From a virus: a DNA stretch of 20,257 nt. The notes beneath the pieces are model-generated. The model was not told where the DNA came from and ran no database searches. It worked only from the letters and a program-made list of their open reading frames with translations. The position numbers were made by a program, and so were the translations under genes. Positions 5,428 to 12,586 of the stretch are shown here, piece by piece. Location: positions 1-20,257 of the IMG/VR virus record IMGVR_UViG_3300045999_002214. One strand, written 5' to 3'. Numbering within the stretch: position 1 is the first letter of the stretch; each line of letters starts with the position of its first letter.

Positions 5428-5798
5428 CCCTGCGCAACATCTCTTAATAATGCCTCTGCATCACTGACCGACCGCGCTACGCCCGCAATGCCGCCAGCCG
5501 CCTGGACCGCATCTAGCCACTGCTGCTGCTCAGGGCGCAGCCTGCCGGTGGGCGTCTTCACTTCAATGCTGGTGAACACAGCCACCGTGCTGCCGACCAT
5601 CTCTGGCGTGACGGTGACGCGCTTCCAGCCGATCAGATCAGCGCTGCCCTTGCACAGGCCAAACTGCACCGGTCTGCCGTTCTGATCACGCAGCGTGCCG
5701 GTGTTATTGCGGAACAGGCGCGTATCACCATTGCTGCAGGCGATGCGGATCTCTTGCTGGATTTGCTGCTCGCTTGGCACTACGCGCGTTGTACACAT
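5424..5798 (-). CDS. VRR-NUC domain nuclease
   Basis: A 124-residue protein consisting of a VRR-NUC nuclease domain (PD-(D/E)XK superfamily, related to FAN1 and phage resolvase-like nucleases). Seen are EQQIQQEIRIAC (10-21, Glu16), RLFRNNTG (27-34), GLCKGSADLIGW (47-58, Asp54), EVKTPTGRLRPEQQ (79-92, Glu79 and Lys81) and GGIAGVARS (102-110). All catalytic residues are present. Stand-alone VRR-NUC proteins are common in phages and are suspected to cut branched DNA. The start overlaps the helicase gene by 74 bases; a GTG at codon 7 would shorten the overlap slightly. Its placement with the helicase suggests joint action on replication or recombination intermediates. Confidence 0.9.
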   Translation of the reverse strand: MCTTRVVPSEQQIQQEIRIACSNGDTRLFRNNTGTLRDQNGRPVQFGLCKGSADLIGWKRVTVTPEMVGSTVAVFTSIEVKTPTGRLRPEQQQWLDAVQAAGGIAGVARSVSDAEALLRDVAQG

Positions 5799-7113
5799 GG
5801 CGCGCCCACGCTACGGGATTCTTGTATCCCCGCTCCTTGCCAAGTCGGATGAGCTGCTCTAGCGATTGCGCACCACCTTGCTCGCGCCGCTTAGCACATG
5901 CTGCCATCTCCACCAGCTCACCATCCACTTGCTGGAGCTCGCGGCGTTCCTGTGGCGCGAACACATGCCCGCACTCGCGGCATGCCTGGACAGCACTGGC
6001 GCTGGTGGCAAAGCACTGCGGGCAGACCTTGACGCTTGGCGCTTGCTCACGGTCGCGTTTTTTGATGCCGTCTAGTGACCACTCGCGTGGTTCCAGATGG
6101 TGGCCAAGCCTGAGCGTGTTGCCGACATGATCCAGCACCACAGCGCGCTTGCCCGGTTGCGGGCGCAAGCACCGACCGATCATCTGCAGATGCAGCGCCA
6201 CAGATGCCGTAGGGCGCAGCAGGATGCAGCCGCCGACGCTTGGCACGTCCACGCCTTCGCCAATCAATGCGCAACTGGTGAGCACTTTGAGGTCGCCTAC
6301 TGCTAGCCGTTGCAGCAGCTCGCGGCGCTGCGCAGCATCCATGCTGCCGTCAATGCTGGCCGCGGCAATGCCTGCTGACTGGAAGAGTGCTGCCACTGCC
6401 TCCGCGTGTGCCACGCTGCAGCAGAACGCAATTGCCGTCTGGCCTGGCAAGTGCTTTCGGTAGTGACCAAGGCAGTCGCCCATGATCGTGCCGACACGTT
6501 GCTCAGCCTCGCGCTGGTCAAAGTCACCCATGCGCTTGCGTAGGCCGGTTGAGTCAAAACCCGGCGGTGCCAGCACTTTTGCAGCGGCGAGGTAGCCGGC
6601 ATCCGTCAGTTGCTCCGCTGTTGGCCCTTGCACCATCGCCTGATAGTGCTCGCCTAGGCCGCGGCCATCGCTGCGTATCGGTGTTGCGGTGACACCAAGC
6701 AGCTTGGCGTTATGGAAGTGCTCAATCACGCGTGCCCATGTGCCAGCCGTGGTGTGGTGTGCCTCATCCACCACCACCAGTTGGAAGAAATCACGCGGCA
6801 GCAGGTGCAGTCGGCGTGCCAATGTCTGCACACTGGCAACCTGCACGGTGCGGGATAGATCCATCGCCTTGCCGGCGCTGATGCGACCGTGCGGTATTGG
6901 CATTGCGCGGCTGGCTTGGTCCAGTAGCTCTTGCCGGTGCACGAGGACCAGCACGCGGTTGCCCTTGATGCTGGCCTGCTCAGCGATATAGCTAAAGCAC
7001 ACTGTTTTGCCGCCGCCGGTTGGCAATACCGCTAGGACTGATTTATGTCCAAGCTGGTATTGCAGGCGGATGTCGGTGATGAGTTGTTGTTGGTAGGGGC
7101 GGAGGTTGATCAT
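5725..7113 (-). CDS. Superfamily 2 DEAH-box DNA helicase with C-terminal zinc ribbon
   Basis: A 462-residue helicase. I take ATG 7113 (MINLRPYQQQLI) because SF2 proteins of this type begin with this Q-like segment; an in-frame ATG at 7158 would add 15 residues lying in the divergent promoter region. Motifs in order: Walker A PTGGGKT (31-37), DEAH (116-119), VTATP (141-145), GEGVD (285-289) and QMIGRCLRP (310-318). A zinc ribbon with CPQC (364-367) and CREC (378-381) follows. It resembles the RadD/YejH-like and phage UvsW-like branch of SF2, which unwinds or remodels recombination and replication intermediates. No Shine-Dalgarno sequence or clear promoter seen upstream. Confidence 0.9.
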   Translation of the reverse strand: MINLRPYQQQLITDIRLQYQLGHKSVLAVLPTGGGKTVCFSYIAEQASIKGNRVLVLVHRQELLDQASRAMPIPHGRISAGKAMDLSRTVQVASVQTLARRLHLLPRDFFQLVVVDEAHHTTAGTWARVIEHFHNAKLLGVTATPIRSDGRGLGEHYQAMVQGPTAEQLTDAGYLAAAKVLAPPGFDSTGLRKRMGDFDQREAEQRVGTIMGDCLGHYRKHLPGQTAIAFCCSVAHAEAVAALFQSAGIAAASIDGSMDAAQRRELLQRLAVGDLKVLTSCALIGEGVDVPSVGGCILLRPTASVALHLQMIGRCLRPQPGKRAVVLDHVGNTLRLGHHLEPREWSLDGIKKRDREQAPSVKVCPQCFATSASAVQACRECGHVFAPQERRELQQVDGELVEMAACAKRREQGGAQSLEQLIRLGKERGYKNPVAWARHVYNARSAKRAANPARDPHRLQQW

Positions 7114-7143
7114 TATCAAAATTGAAAGCTTGCCGCATACGCC

Positions 7144-7171
7144 TTGACACCGTAGCATTAGCTGCTACACT
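7144..7171 (+). promoter_or_regulatory. Rightward sigma70 promoter of the replication operon
   Basis: -35 TTGACA (7144-7149), 16-base spacer, -10 TACACT (7166-7171). Predicted start near 7178, 17 bases before the GTG of the RHH gene. The spacer differs from the three leftward promoters but has the same length, and it contains a palindrome that extends into the -10. Confidence 0.74.
7152..7168. promoter_or_regulatory. Palindromic operator candidate
   Basis: GTAGCA and TGCTAC form a perfect 6-bp inverted repeat around TTAGC. It occupies the spacer and first bases of the -10 of the rightward promoter, an ideal place for repression. The gene immediately downstream encodes a ribbon-helix-helix protein, so autoregulation is a reasonable inference. 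Spacing does not match the NtcA half-site arrangement (GTA-N8-TAC). Confidence 0.5.
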
Positions 7172-7194
7172 GCGCGGGCCTTTCCCTTGAAATC

Positions 7195-7332
7195 GTGCGC
7201 TTAAGTCAGCCAACGCATATACGCTTAAGCCAAGACCTATTGCGGCAACTGGATTCTTGGCGTGGTGATCGCATGAACCGCGCTACCGCAATTCGGTTGC
7301 TGCTTGAGCAGGCGCTTAAGGAGTCCAAGTGA
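7195..7332 (+). CDS. Ribbon-helix-helix (Arc/CopG-like) regulator
   Basis: A 45-residue protein with GTG start at 7195. Residues 7-15 (THIRLSQDL) form the DNA-contacting strand, followed by helix LLRQLDSWRGD and helix NRATAIRLLLEQALKE, the standard RHH pattern. Such proteins act as dimers, often repressing their own promoter; the palindrome at 7152-7168 is a plausible site. The stop overlaps the primase start as GTGA. The gene is easy to miss because of its size and GTG start. The coding frame is open upstream only to 7162, so no longer product is likely. Confidence 0.74.
   Translation: MRLSQPTHIRLSQDLLRQLDSWRGDRMNRATAIRLLLEQALKESK
7198..7320. repeat. Three CGCTTAAG direct repeats
   Basis: Exact octamers CGCTTAAG at 7198-7205, 7222-7229 and 7313-7320, all within or at the end of the RHH gene. 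The first two share further bases on the right (TCAGCCAA versus CCAA). CTTAAG is itself palindromic. They could be binding sites or simply repeated Leu-Ser/Leu-Lys codons. Confidence 0.4.
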
Positions 7333-9395
7333 ACCTGCAGCAAGAACTCGCGCGCCTACCCGATGAATGGGGTTTTGTTGCCGTGGATGGGCAGAAGCGC
7401 CCGTATCAGTCGGCATGGCAAGACAACCCGCTCAATAAGGATGCGCTGCTGGCTGAATTGAGCAGTGGTCGCGCACGTGCTATTGGCGTGTGCTGCGGCG
7501 TGCCATCTGGCGGCCTGTTGTTTCTGGATCACGACGGCAAGTCCGCCAGCACGCTCTTGGCCGAATGGGATCTGCCGCTGTCATCCCTGCCGCGCAGCTG
7601 GGTGGTCAAATCTGGCCGCGATGGCCGGATGCAGATCATCTACCGCGTGCCTGAGCAGTATTGGGACGCCATCGCCACACGCAAATACAAGACCGGTGTC
7701 ATTGATGACGACGGCAAAGCCGAGCAAGTAGAGCTGCGCTGGAACGGCTGCCAGTCCGTTGTAGCCGGCGCACACCCGCAAACCAGTGGCTATTACTGGG
7801 TATCAGGCCATGGGCCAGGCGAGCGCGACATAGCAGAAGCGCCGATTGGACTAATTGAGCGGATGCTTAAACCGCAGCCGCAGCCAGTGCGCGCCGAACT
7901 AGTCCAGATACCTGATCCGCAAGGTGATGCGGATCGCGCGCGGTCATACCTAGCTGCATTGGATGCCAGCCGCGCTGATGACTACGACGATTGGCTTGCG
8001 GTTGGCATGTCGCTGCACAGCGTTGGTGACGACAGCCTGCTCGATCAATGGGAGCAGTGGTCTGCGCAGTCAAGCAAGCACAAGCCCAGTGACTGTCAGC
8101 GCAAGTGGCGCAGCTTCAAGAAATCCGGCATCACCCTTGGCACCCTTGGCGATATGGCCAAGAAAGACGGCTGGCGTAGCACCAGTCCAGTCCGGCGCGT
8201 GACTGGTGGTCGCACGGCTGATTCAGGGCCGCAGGCTGGCGGTCGTGCGCCAGTAAATGGCAAGCCGGAGAAGTTAGAGGCAGCAGAGCTGCTCGAATAC
8301 CTGCGTCGCAATGCGGGCGATATCCGTCTCAACATCTTCACCCAACAGATCGAGGTCGACAATCAAGTGATCGAAGGCGTCGACCGCTATTACCTCAAGC
8401 TGGCAGAACAGGGCTACAAGGTCGGCAAGGAGTTGGCCATTGACTGCTTGGTCCAAGTGGCGAGCGAAAAGCCATACGACCCGGTGCGGCTTTACCTCGA
8501 GCATTGCGCGGATCATGTCGAGCCAACCTATATCGACCGGCTGGCCACCACTTACCTGCGGCCATGCGATGCCGACCTGCCAGAGCCGACCATCTACGAC
8601 GAGATGCTCAAGCGCACGTTGATCGGTGCGGTGGCGCGCGCCTTCAACCCTGGCTGCAAGCACGACACCGCTTGCGTCCTAATGGGTGATCAAGGTGCCT
8701 ACAAGTCCAGCTTCTGGGGCTGCCTAGGTGGCCCGTTCTTCTCAGATGCACTCGGCGATATATCTAGCAAAGACGACGTAATGGTGCTCCATCGCTCATG
8801 GATGATGGAGTGGGCAGAGCTGGATCACATCACAGGTAGGCGGCACGCCGGACAGGTAAAAGCCTTTCTTTCGCAAGCTGTAGACCTGCTCCGCGTGCCA
8901 TATGGCAAAGCGGTTGAGTCATTCCCAAGGCGTGGCATCATCGTTGGCACAACCAACAAGACCACTGGCTTTCTAGTAGACGAAACCGGCAACCGCCGCT
9001 TCTGGGTCATCCCAACCACCAAGACACAGCAGGACCAGATTGATACCGCTTCGCTAATGCTTGAACGCGATGCGATTTGGTCTGCTGTTGTACATGCCTA
9101 CAGGGCAGGTGAGACAAACCGTTTATCGGTAGACATGGAAATTCAGGTCACAGAGGAGAATAACAACTATGTCATTGATTCGCCTTGGCGTAGTGCTATT
9201 GAGGAGCATCTTGAGAAGCGCCGTACAGTCGAACCGCTTACAACTGAAGAGCTTTTGAATAACGCAATCAAGAAACCCGCCGAACGCCAAACCCGCGCAG
9301 ACCAGATGCAAGTGGCTTCGATTCTCAAGGATCTTGGCTACGTCGCAAAACGAGAGGCGTCTGGGCGGCGGCGGCGGTACTTCGCAAAGCCCTAG
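7329..9395 (+). CDS. Primase-polymerase fused to a VapE-type helicase
   Basis: A 688-residue replication protein with GTG start at 7329 and a good ribosome-binding site AAGGAG (7318-7323). Domain 1 (about 1-185) is a bifunctional primase/polymerase: metal-binding LDHD (66-69) and the catalytic-His motif VVAGAHPQTSGYYW (144-157). Domain 2 (about 201-283) resembles PriCT-2 (YDDWLAVGMSLHSVG, KWRSFKKSG). Domain 3 (about 380-600) is VapE/virulence-associated E: Walker A GDQGAYKSS (453-461), WMMEWAEL (491-498), GTTN (540-543) and DETGNRRFWV (551-560). Such proteins prime and unwind phage or plasmid DNA. The last about 80 residues look like a winged-helix tail. It is the presumed initiator; a candidate origin lies directly downstream. 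Confidence 0.92.
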   Translation: MNLQQELARLPDEWGFVAVDGQKRPYQSAWQDNPLNKDALLAELSSGRARAIGVCCGVPSGGLLFLDHDGKSASTLLAEWDLPLSSLPRSWVVKSGRDGRMQIIYRVPEQYWDAIATRKYKTGVIDDDGKAEQVELRWNGCQSVVAGAHPQTSGYYWVSGHGPGERDIAEAPIGLIERMLKPQPQPVRAELVQIPDPQGDADRARSYLAALDASRADDYDDWLAVGMSLHSVGDDSLLDQWEQWSAQSSKHKPSDCQRKWRSFKKSGITLGTLGDMAKKDGWRSTSPVRRVTGGRTADSGPQAGGRAPVNGKPEKLEAAELLEYLRRNAGDIRLNIFTQQIEVDNQVIEGVDRYYLKLAEQGYKVGKELAIDCLVQVASEKPYDPVRLYLEHCADHVEPTYIDRLATTYLRPCDADLPEPTIYDEMLKRTLIGAVARAFNPGCKHDTACVLMGDQGAYKSSFWGCLGGPFFSDALGDISSKDDVMVLHRSWMMEWAELDHITGRRHAGQVKAFLSQAVDLLRVPYGKAVESFPRRGIIVGTTNKTTGFLVDETGNRRFWVIPTTKTQQDQIDTASLMLERDAIWSAVVHAYRAGETNRLSVDMEIQVTEENNNYVIDSPWRSAIEEHLEKRRTVEPLTTEELLNNAIKKPAERQTRADQMQVASILKDLGYVAKREASGRRRRYFAKP

Positions 9396-9606
9396 GTCGG
9401 GTTGGACGTGCTGAGCCATTGCAGTCACTGGATTTCGCGTCCGTCCAACGTCCGACCGTCCATCTAAGGGTTCAAGAGTTTCCTGATCCCCCTCCTCTCC
9501 CCCTTTCCCCTCTTTTATCCATATAGGTTGGGAGGTTGGACGGAGGGGCCAAACCCCAGTCGTAGCAAGGCCGCCGACCTCGTCCAACCTCGTCCACCTA
9601 GGTCGG
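9391..9606. repeat. Repeat-rich intergenic region, candidate replication origin
   Basis: This gene-free stretch is bounded by exact direct repeats CCTAGGTCGG (9391-9400 and 9597-9606). Inside are four GTTGGAC elements in alternating orientation: plus at 9401 and 9535, minus at 9443-9449 and 9582-9588. They form two inverted pairs: GTTGGACG with CGTCCAAC (8 bp, 9401-9408 with 9442-9449), and AGGTTGGACG with CGTCCAACCT (10 bp, 9533-9542 with 9581-9590). A small GGGG/CCCC hairpin is nested in the second pair. No coding frame looks genuine here. The position just after the primase-helicase suggests an origin or regulatory site. Confidence 0.6.
9487..9516 (+). other. 30-base uninterrupted pyrimidine tract
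   Basis: Thirty consecutive C/T bases lie between the two inverted GTTGGAC pairs, followed by the short AT-rich stretch ATCCATATAGG. Such asymmetric tracts occur at some origins, at priming sites, or can form triplex/H-DNA. Confidence 0.6.
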
Positions 9607-9648
9607 ACGCATCATGGAACTAGCCTGCACCGAGCTGGCGCAGAATTA

Positions 9649-9930
9649 ATGCCCGAAATCAAGCTCAATGTCTCTGATGCCGACCTGGCGCGACTCAATG
9701 CCGAAGCAGCAGCGCATGGCATCCCACGTGCGCACCTGATCCGGCAGCGTGCTTTGAGTGGTGGGGGTGTTGCAGGATTGACCACGGCGGCGTACCATGC
9801 GCTGGTGGCGGACGCCTGCGCGTTTATGCGTGGCGACATGAACCGCCGTCACGTTGAAACTCTTGTCGCCTATGTCATCGCTCATTCACATCCCAGCCAA
9901 ACAACAGCCGGTGATCAATCGGCTGCATGA
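9649..9930 (+). CDS. RHH-like small DNA-binding protein
   Basis: A 93-residue protein whose first 35 residues read as a ribbon-helix-helix: strand EIKLNVSDADL (3-13), helix ARLNAEAAAHG, turn IPRA, helix HLIRQRAL. The rest (TTAAYHALVADACAFMRGDMNRRHVETLVAYVIAH) is helical and may mediate oligomerisation. It lies just right of the repeat region and could bind it, an inference from position only. The ATG overlaps the stop of an 11-codon frame (TAATG) that I do not consider a gene. MobC-like mobilisation proteins share the fold, but no relaxase is present. Confidence 0.76.
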   Translation: MPEIKLNVSDADLARLNAEAAAHGIPRAHLIRQRALSGGGVAGLTTAAYHALVADACAFMRGDMNRRHVETLVAYVIAHSHPSQTTAGDQSAA

Positions 9931-9934
9931 GACC

Positions 9935-10081
9935 ATGACCCAAGCAGTGGCGTATGCCGCGGCCATTGCCGACAACGCCACTGATGACGGCGTGCCGCTA
10001 CCCATGGAGCTGGTCGACAGCTTTGCCGCTGATTACGAACGCATCATCACCAGCCTCGTCACTGCCGCCACCGCCAAATGA
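9935..10081 (+). CDS. 48-residue acidic helical protein
   Basis: ATG 9935 lies 4 bases after the previous stop and gives MTQAVAYAAAIADNATDDG...ERIITSLVTAATAK. In-frame ATGs at 9854 and 9872 would extend it upstream (SSLIHIPAKQQPVINRLHE is a plausible N-terminus) at the cost of a 59- to 77-base overlap, so the start is uncertain. The stop overlaps the sliding-clamp ATG as ATGA, indicating a translated, coupled frame. No domain recognised. Confidence 0.58.
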   Translation: MTQAVAYAAAIADNATDDGVPLPMELVDSFAADYERIITSLVTAATAK

Positions 10082-11118
10082 AAGCCGTCACCTGTCAAGC
10101 CGATCTAGATCACGCGTTGCGCACCATTGCACCCGCTGTTGGCCATCGCAGTCCACATCCGATCCTTGATTGCTGCCTGATCCAAGCCGCTGGTGGCGTC
10201 ATGACCATCACCGGCTTCAACCTTGATCTCGGCATCACCGTCACCATCCCAGCCGCGGTCGAGACCGATGGCGCTGTAGCGCTGCCGTATCGGCTGCTGG
10301 CTGGCCTTGTAAGCCGCTTTGACGGCGATGAGGCTCTGGCCCTTGCAGATGGCGCTCTGACGGCCTCTAGCGGCTCCTACGGGCTTGCAGCGGCCGATGC
10401 GGCGGATTATCCAGCGCTGCCGGTTGTAGACGCCGCCACGAGCGAGCTGCACCTATCCGCCGGTATCCGCGCCTGCATGGCAGCTGCCAGCACCGACGCC
10501 AGCAAGCAGATGCTTCAAGGCATCCACCTCGGCAATGGCCACATGGAAGCCACAGACGGCCATCGCCTCATGCGTTACGCCATTGACCTGCCAGATGGCC
10601 TAGACCTCGTGCTGCCAGCCAGCACCATGCGCCTGCTGCAGGACCGCGTGGTCACGATCGCAGTTGCCAAAGGCCAAGCCGTGATTGACGCAGGCGACGG
10701 CATCACCATCTACAGCCGCATCATGGATGGCACCTACCCAGACGTAGCAAAGCTGGTGCCTAGCGAGTTCAAGCACGCCATCACCGCCGACCGTCGTCGC
10801 CTGACGCGCGCCCTAGAGCGTGTCGCCATCATTGCCGATGCGCACAACTCCGTCGTCAAGCTCACCGCTGGCAGTGGTGGCCTTGAGATCAGCGCCGAAG
10901 CCGATGCCAACAATGGCCGCGAGCTGTTAGCCGTAGAAGGCGCTGCCACTGGCGCATGGGCGTTCAACGTCCACTACCTGCTGGATGGCCTAAAAGCATT
11001 CCGGAATCATGAAGCGGTTAAGCTTTTAGCTAACAGCGCTACGACTCCAGTAGTGTTGACACCATCAGACGACGACGGTAAAACCTATCTCGTCATGCCA
11101 GTGCAAATCAAACAGTGA
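10078..11118 (+). CDS. dnaN: Phage DNA polymerase III beta-clamp homologue
   Basis: A 346-residue sliding clamp (bacterial DnaN is about 366-370), a ring that tethers the replicative polymerase to DNA. The clamp signatures MEATDGHRLMRYAIDLP (156-172) and SRIMDGTYPD (213-222) match the second and third domain landmarks of DnaN, and the end LVMPVQIKQ matches the usual VMPMR-type terminus. The N-terminal domain is shorter than in bacteria. It sits between a small coupled gene and a methyltransferase (GTGA overlap). It presumably serves phage replication by a host or unseen phage polymerase, or helps late transcription as in T4. Confidence 0.92.
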   Translation: MKAVTCQADLDHALRTIAPAVGHRSPHPILDCCLIQAAGGVMTITGFNLDLGITVTIPAAVETDGAVALPYRLLAGLVSRFDGDEALALADGALTASSGSYGLAAADAADYPALPVVDAATSELHLSAGIRACMAAASTDASKQMLQGIHLGNGHMEATDGHRLMRYAIDLPDGLDLVLPASTMRLLQDRVVTIAVAKGQAVIDAGDGITIYSRIMDGTYPDVAKLVPSEFKHAITADRRRLTRALERVAIIADAHNSVVKLTAGSGGLEISAEADANNGRELLAVEGAATGAWAFNVHYLLDGLKAFRNHEAVKLLANSATTPVVLTPSDDDGKTYLVMPVQIKQ

Positions 11119-12263
11119 CATCCATCAAGGATCTCAAATCCGATCATAAAAACGCCAGAAAGCGTACAGATCGCTCGGCTGCGCTCATCGCTGAATCACT
11201 CAAGCGATATGGCGCAGCACGCAGCATCGTCATTGATGAAGATGGCCGGATCCTTGCTGGCAATGGCACTGTCGAAGGTGCCAAAGCGGCAGGCATTAAT
11301 AAACTGCGTGTTATCGAAGCAGAAGGCGATGAACTTATTGCCGTACGTCGCGCTGGCTTAACTGAAGACGAAAAGGTAGGCTTAGCACTCGCTGATAACA
11401 GGTCCAGCGACCTCAGCGATTGGGATCACGAGATGCTCCGGCAGCTCAGCGAAGAGCATGACCTCACGCCGTGGTTTGAGGATGATGAGCTACTGGCAGA
11501 GGTACTAGAGCCTGAGCAAGGCTTGACGGATGCCGATGACGTACCTGAGGCGCCAGAGGACCCCATCACCAAGCCCGGCGACCTTTGGATCCTTGGTAAC
11601 CATCGCCTGCTTTGCGGAGACAGCACCAACCCGCAGCACGTCGAACGCCTTATGGACGGCAAAAAGGCGGACATGGTTTTTACTGACCCGCCCTATGGAA
11701 TGAACCTAGATACCGACTACTCAAAAATGGGGACTTCAACCAAGTCCTACAAACCTGTTCACGACGACGACAAGCCCTTCAACGCTGGCGCAATGATGCG
11801 CCTTCTTCCATCTCCTATTTGGTACATCTGGGGCGCGGACTATTTTTGCAACTCCATTCCTATCTGGGATCAAGGCTCCACTCTTGTCTGGGCAAAGGCT
11901 CACTCAGAAGACGAAAATAAGGTTTACGGCTCTTCCTTCGAGCTGTGCTGGCGATACCCCAAAGCCAAGAAAGAGCTGTGGTTCGTCCGCCGCATACACA
12001 TGACCGACGAGCACTTAAAGGCGCATCCAACCCAAAAGCCTTGTGAGCTTTCTGTCCGCGCTATTGAAAAAGACAGCAAGCCAGGTCAGCTCATCGTTGA
12101 TCTTTTTGGCGGTTCAGGCACCACCCTCATCGCCTGCGAAAAGACCTCACGCCACTGCCGCATGATGGAACTCGACCCCGCCTACTGCGACGTCATCGTC
12201 AAGCGCTGGGAAGACTTCACCGGCAAGAAAGCTACACTTGAGGAACATAAGGAGGCGCTGTAA
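11115..12263 (+). CDS. ParB-domain / DNA methyltransferase fusion
   Basis: A 382-residue protein with GTG start overlapping the clamp stop. Residues 1-110 are a ParB/Srx-like N-terminal domain (RILAGNGTVEGAKAAG, 45-60; ALADNRSSDLSDWD, 91-104). The C-terminal half is an N6-adenine or N4-cytosine methyltransferase: LCGDST (166-171), catalytic DPPYG (191-195), HPTQKP (304-309) and the AdoMet motif DLFGGSGTT (329-337). The DPPY-before-FGGSG order indicates the beta class. No restriction enzyme is adjacent, so it is an orphan that may protect phage DNA or mark it for packaging; the recognition site cannot be read from sequence. The family is common beside phage terminases. Confidence 0.92.
   Translation: MTSIKDLKSDHKNARKRTDRSAALIAESLKRYGAARSIVIDEDGRILAGNGTVEGAKAAGINKLRVIEAEGDELIAVRRAGLTEDEKVGLALADNRSSDLSDWDHEMLRQLSEEHDLTPWFEDDELLAEVLEPEQGLTDADDVPEAPEDPITKPGDLWILGNHRLLCGDSTNPQHVERLMDGKKADMVFTDPPYGMNLDTDYSKMGTSTKSYKPVHDDDKPFNAGAMMRLLPSPIWYIWGADYFCNSIPIWDQGSTLVWAKAHSEDENKVYGSSFELCWRYPKAKKELWFVRRIHMTDEHLKAHPTQKPCELSVRAIEKDSKPGQLIVDLFGGSGTTLIACEKTSRHCRMMELDPAYCDVIVKRWEDFTGKKATLEEHKEAL
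12249..12255 (+). promoter_or_regulatory. Strong Shine-Dalgarno of the small terminase gene
   Basis: AAGGAGG lies 7 bases upstream of ATG 12263, inside the end of the methyltransferase gene. It fixes the start codon and contrasts with the SD-less early genes. Confidence 0.85.
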
Positions 12264-12586
12264 TGGCTGCGCCTGGCACCACTAAAGCTGAAACCGAAAT
12301 GCGGGCGCAGCGCTTTGCCCGCATCATCGCCAATGGCGGTCGGCGTTCCGATTGCTTGAGGTACGCGGAAGAGAACTGGGGGGTAAAAGCCGGCGCTTGC
12401 GACCGCTACTTGTCCATGGCGCGGGACATGCTCAAAGCCGATTGGGACATCGAACGCCCGCAGATGATTGCTGACCTGCTATCCCAATGCAGCACACTGC
12501 AGATGGAAGCCCGACGCGCTGGGCAGTATCACATCGCTCTTGGCGCCATTAACACCGCAGCCAAGCTCGCCCAACTCTGCTCGTGA
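12263..12586 (+). CDS. terS: Terminase small subunit (putative)
   Basis: A 107-residue helical protein directly upstream of, and overlapping by GTGA, the large terminase. Residues about 15-55 (AQRFARIIANGGRRSDCLRYAEENWGV, then CDRYLSMARDML) look like the HTH-type DNA-binding region of small terminases, which recognise the packaging site and load the motor. The C-terminal half has helices suited to ring oligomerisation. Assignment rests on position and fold style; I see no family-specific motif. Confidence 0.75.
   Translation: MAAPGTTKAETEMRAQRFARIIANGGRRSDCLRYAEENWGVKAGACDRYLSMARDMLKADWDIERPQMIADLLSQCSTLQMEARRAGQYHIALGAINTAAKLAQLCS

Noticed and set aside
7114-7158. N-terminal extension of the helicase to ATG 7158
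   Set aside because: The added 15 residues do not fit the family start and would overlap the divergent promoter and palindrome; ATG 7113 is preferred, though not proven.
7152-7168. NtcA binding site
   Set aside because: The palindrome has GTA and TAC separated by 11 bases rather than 8, so the known NtcA consensus is not met.
9123-9587. Minus-strand 154-codon frame across the primase end and the repeat region
   Set aside because: It is antisense to a strongly supported gene, has no protein-like motif, and its remainder falls in the repeat-rich intergenic stretch.
9613-9649. 11-codon leader peptide (MELACTELAQN) before the RHH-like gene
   Set aside because: Too short to support as a gene and no attenuator-like structure follows it.
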